Source of the DNA: Candidatus Acetothermia bacterium
Lineage (GTDB): Bacteria; Bipolaricaulota; Bipolaricaulia; RBG-16-55-9; JANLFV01
Direction: 5' to 3'
NCBI GenBank assembly: GCA_024653345.1
Contig: JANLFV010000003.1
Location: 62,001-126,000, forward strand
Length of the DNA stretch: 64,000 bases
Positions 63,780-64,000 of the stretch are shown in pieces. Made by a program: the position numbers and the translations under genes. The notes beneath the pieces are model-generated. The model was not told the origin of the DNA, did no database searches, and saw only the letters and a program-made list of their open reading frames with translations. The first letter of the stretch is position 1. The number at the start of each line of letters is the position of its first letter.

Positions 63780-64000
63780 CTACCTCCTTCGCATCACTAG
63801 GACGCTGCTGAACTGCATCAGGTCCCCCCAGGCCTGGCAGACCCCGGTCACGGGGTCGTTCCTCACCTGGCGCTTCCCGGCCTTCCTCGCGAGCTGCCAG
63901 TAGATCTCTCCAACCTTGATCCCCATCGTCGCGGCGATCGGGTTCCCCACCCCGAGCAAGCCCCCGCTCGGGCAGACTGGGAGCCTGCCATCCCGCTGGG
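63780..64000 (-). CDS. thiolase-like protein, C-terminal end at window edge
   Basis: Reading minus from the window edge gives about 72 residues to a TAG at 63780-63782. It begins QRDGRLPVCPSGGLLGVGNP and continues IAATMGIKVGEIYWQLARK. It then reads VTGVCQAWGDLMQFSSVLVM. This is the C-terminal thiolase core, but the catalytic GHP motif reads GNP: the His is replaced by Asn. Proteins of this kind form complexes with DUF35 partners. The rest of the gene lies outside the window. Confidence 0.75.
   Translation of the reverse strand, partial: QRDGRLPVCPSGGLLGVGNPIAATMGIKVGEIYWQLARKAGKRQVRNDPVTGVCQAWGDLMQFSSVLVMRRR

Overview
The window is GC-rich, densely packed bacterial DNA, and most of its genes are core functions. 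The block ffh-rpsP-khpA-(rimM slot)-trmD-RNA methyltransferase-rplS-lepB follows the order I know from Thermotogota and other deep thermophilic lineages. Other features fit a deep-branching, probably thermophilic or candidate-phylum bacterium such as Bipolaricaulota/Acetothermia: YkuK, MutS2, a one-SLH membrane protein, giant secreted beta-helix and LVIVD proteins, and retropepsin-like and other small accessory genes. That placement is inference from gene content only; there is no rRNA here.

Layout. 0-1.8 kb: a RelE/Phd toxin-antitoxin pair, decayed small accessory genes and an SLH protein. 2.2-7.4 kb (minus): the translation/secretion operon from a leaderless-looking ffh promoter, with a DUF559 gene between identical 38-bp repeats where rimM is expected. 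7.4-11.6 kb: a CNNM-type transporter and an M1 peptidase joined to a probable beta-barrel. 11.6-22.1 kb (plus): a FadR-type regulator, a peptide-ABC binding protein with two permeases but no ATPases, a TIM-barrel enzyme, M20 and P1 (DmpA-like) peptidases, then panB-panE-coaX and tsaE, mostly with overlapping stop/start codons. 22.2-25.3 kb: ykuK, rsmI, prfB (with its programmed +1 frameshift) and a TauE-type exporter.

25.3-33.2 kb: a 1786-residue beta-helix protein converges on a three-PPC/LVIVD propeller protein, and the second is linked to ruvX. 33.2-37.6 kb is an accessory island ending at tRNA-Ser(GCU) and tRNA-Arg(CCG). It holds a promoter-hairpin locus that may be a small RNA, a Rad52-family gene with a small partner, a doubly frameshifted PKD lipoprotein, and intact and broken retropepsin-like genes. 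37.8-45.6 kb: a tandem GNAT protein, hydantoinase/oxoprolinase A and B, a dead protease copy, and mutS2.

45.9-58.9 kb (minus): a full branched-chain-amino-acid-type ABC transporter (livHMGFK) behind an acyl-CoA operon (two alpha/beta hydrolases, two acyl-CoA ligases, a DUF35 protein, a thiolase, a KAS III-like enzyme and a short-chain dehydrogenase). This looks like uptake, CoA activation and breakdown of an organic acid of unknown identity. 59-61.5 kb: dnaX-ybaB-recR. 61.9-64 kb: a MeaB-type GTPase, two DUF35 proteins and the end of a thiolase-like gene.

Sequence-wide signals. Sigma70-like promoters with exact 17-bp spacers are easy to find, and several predict almost no 5' leader. A family of palindromic intergenic repeats is dispersed through the window. 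The tetramers ACGT and GTAC are strongly avoided through context-dependent wobble-codon choice.
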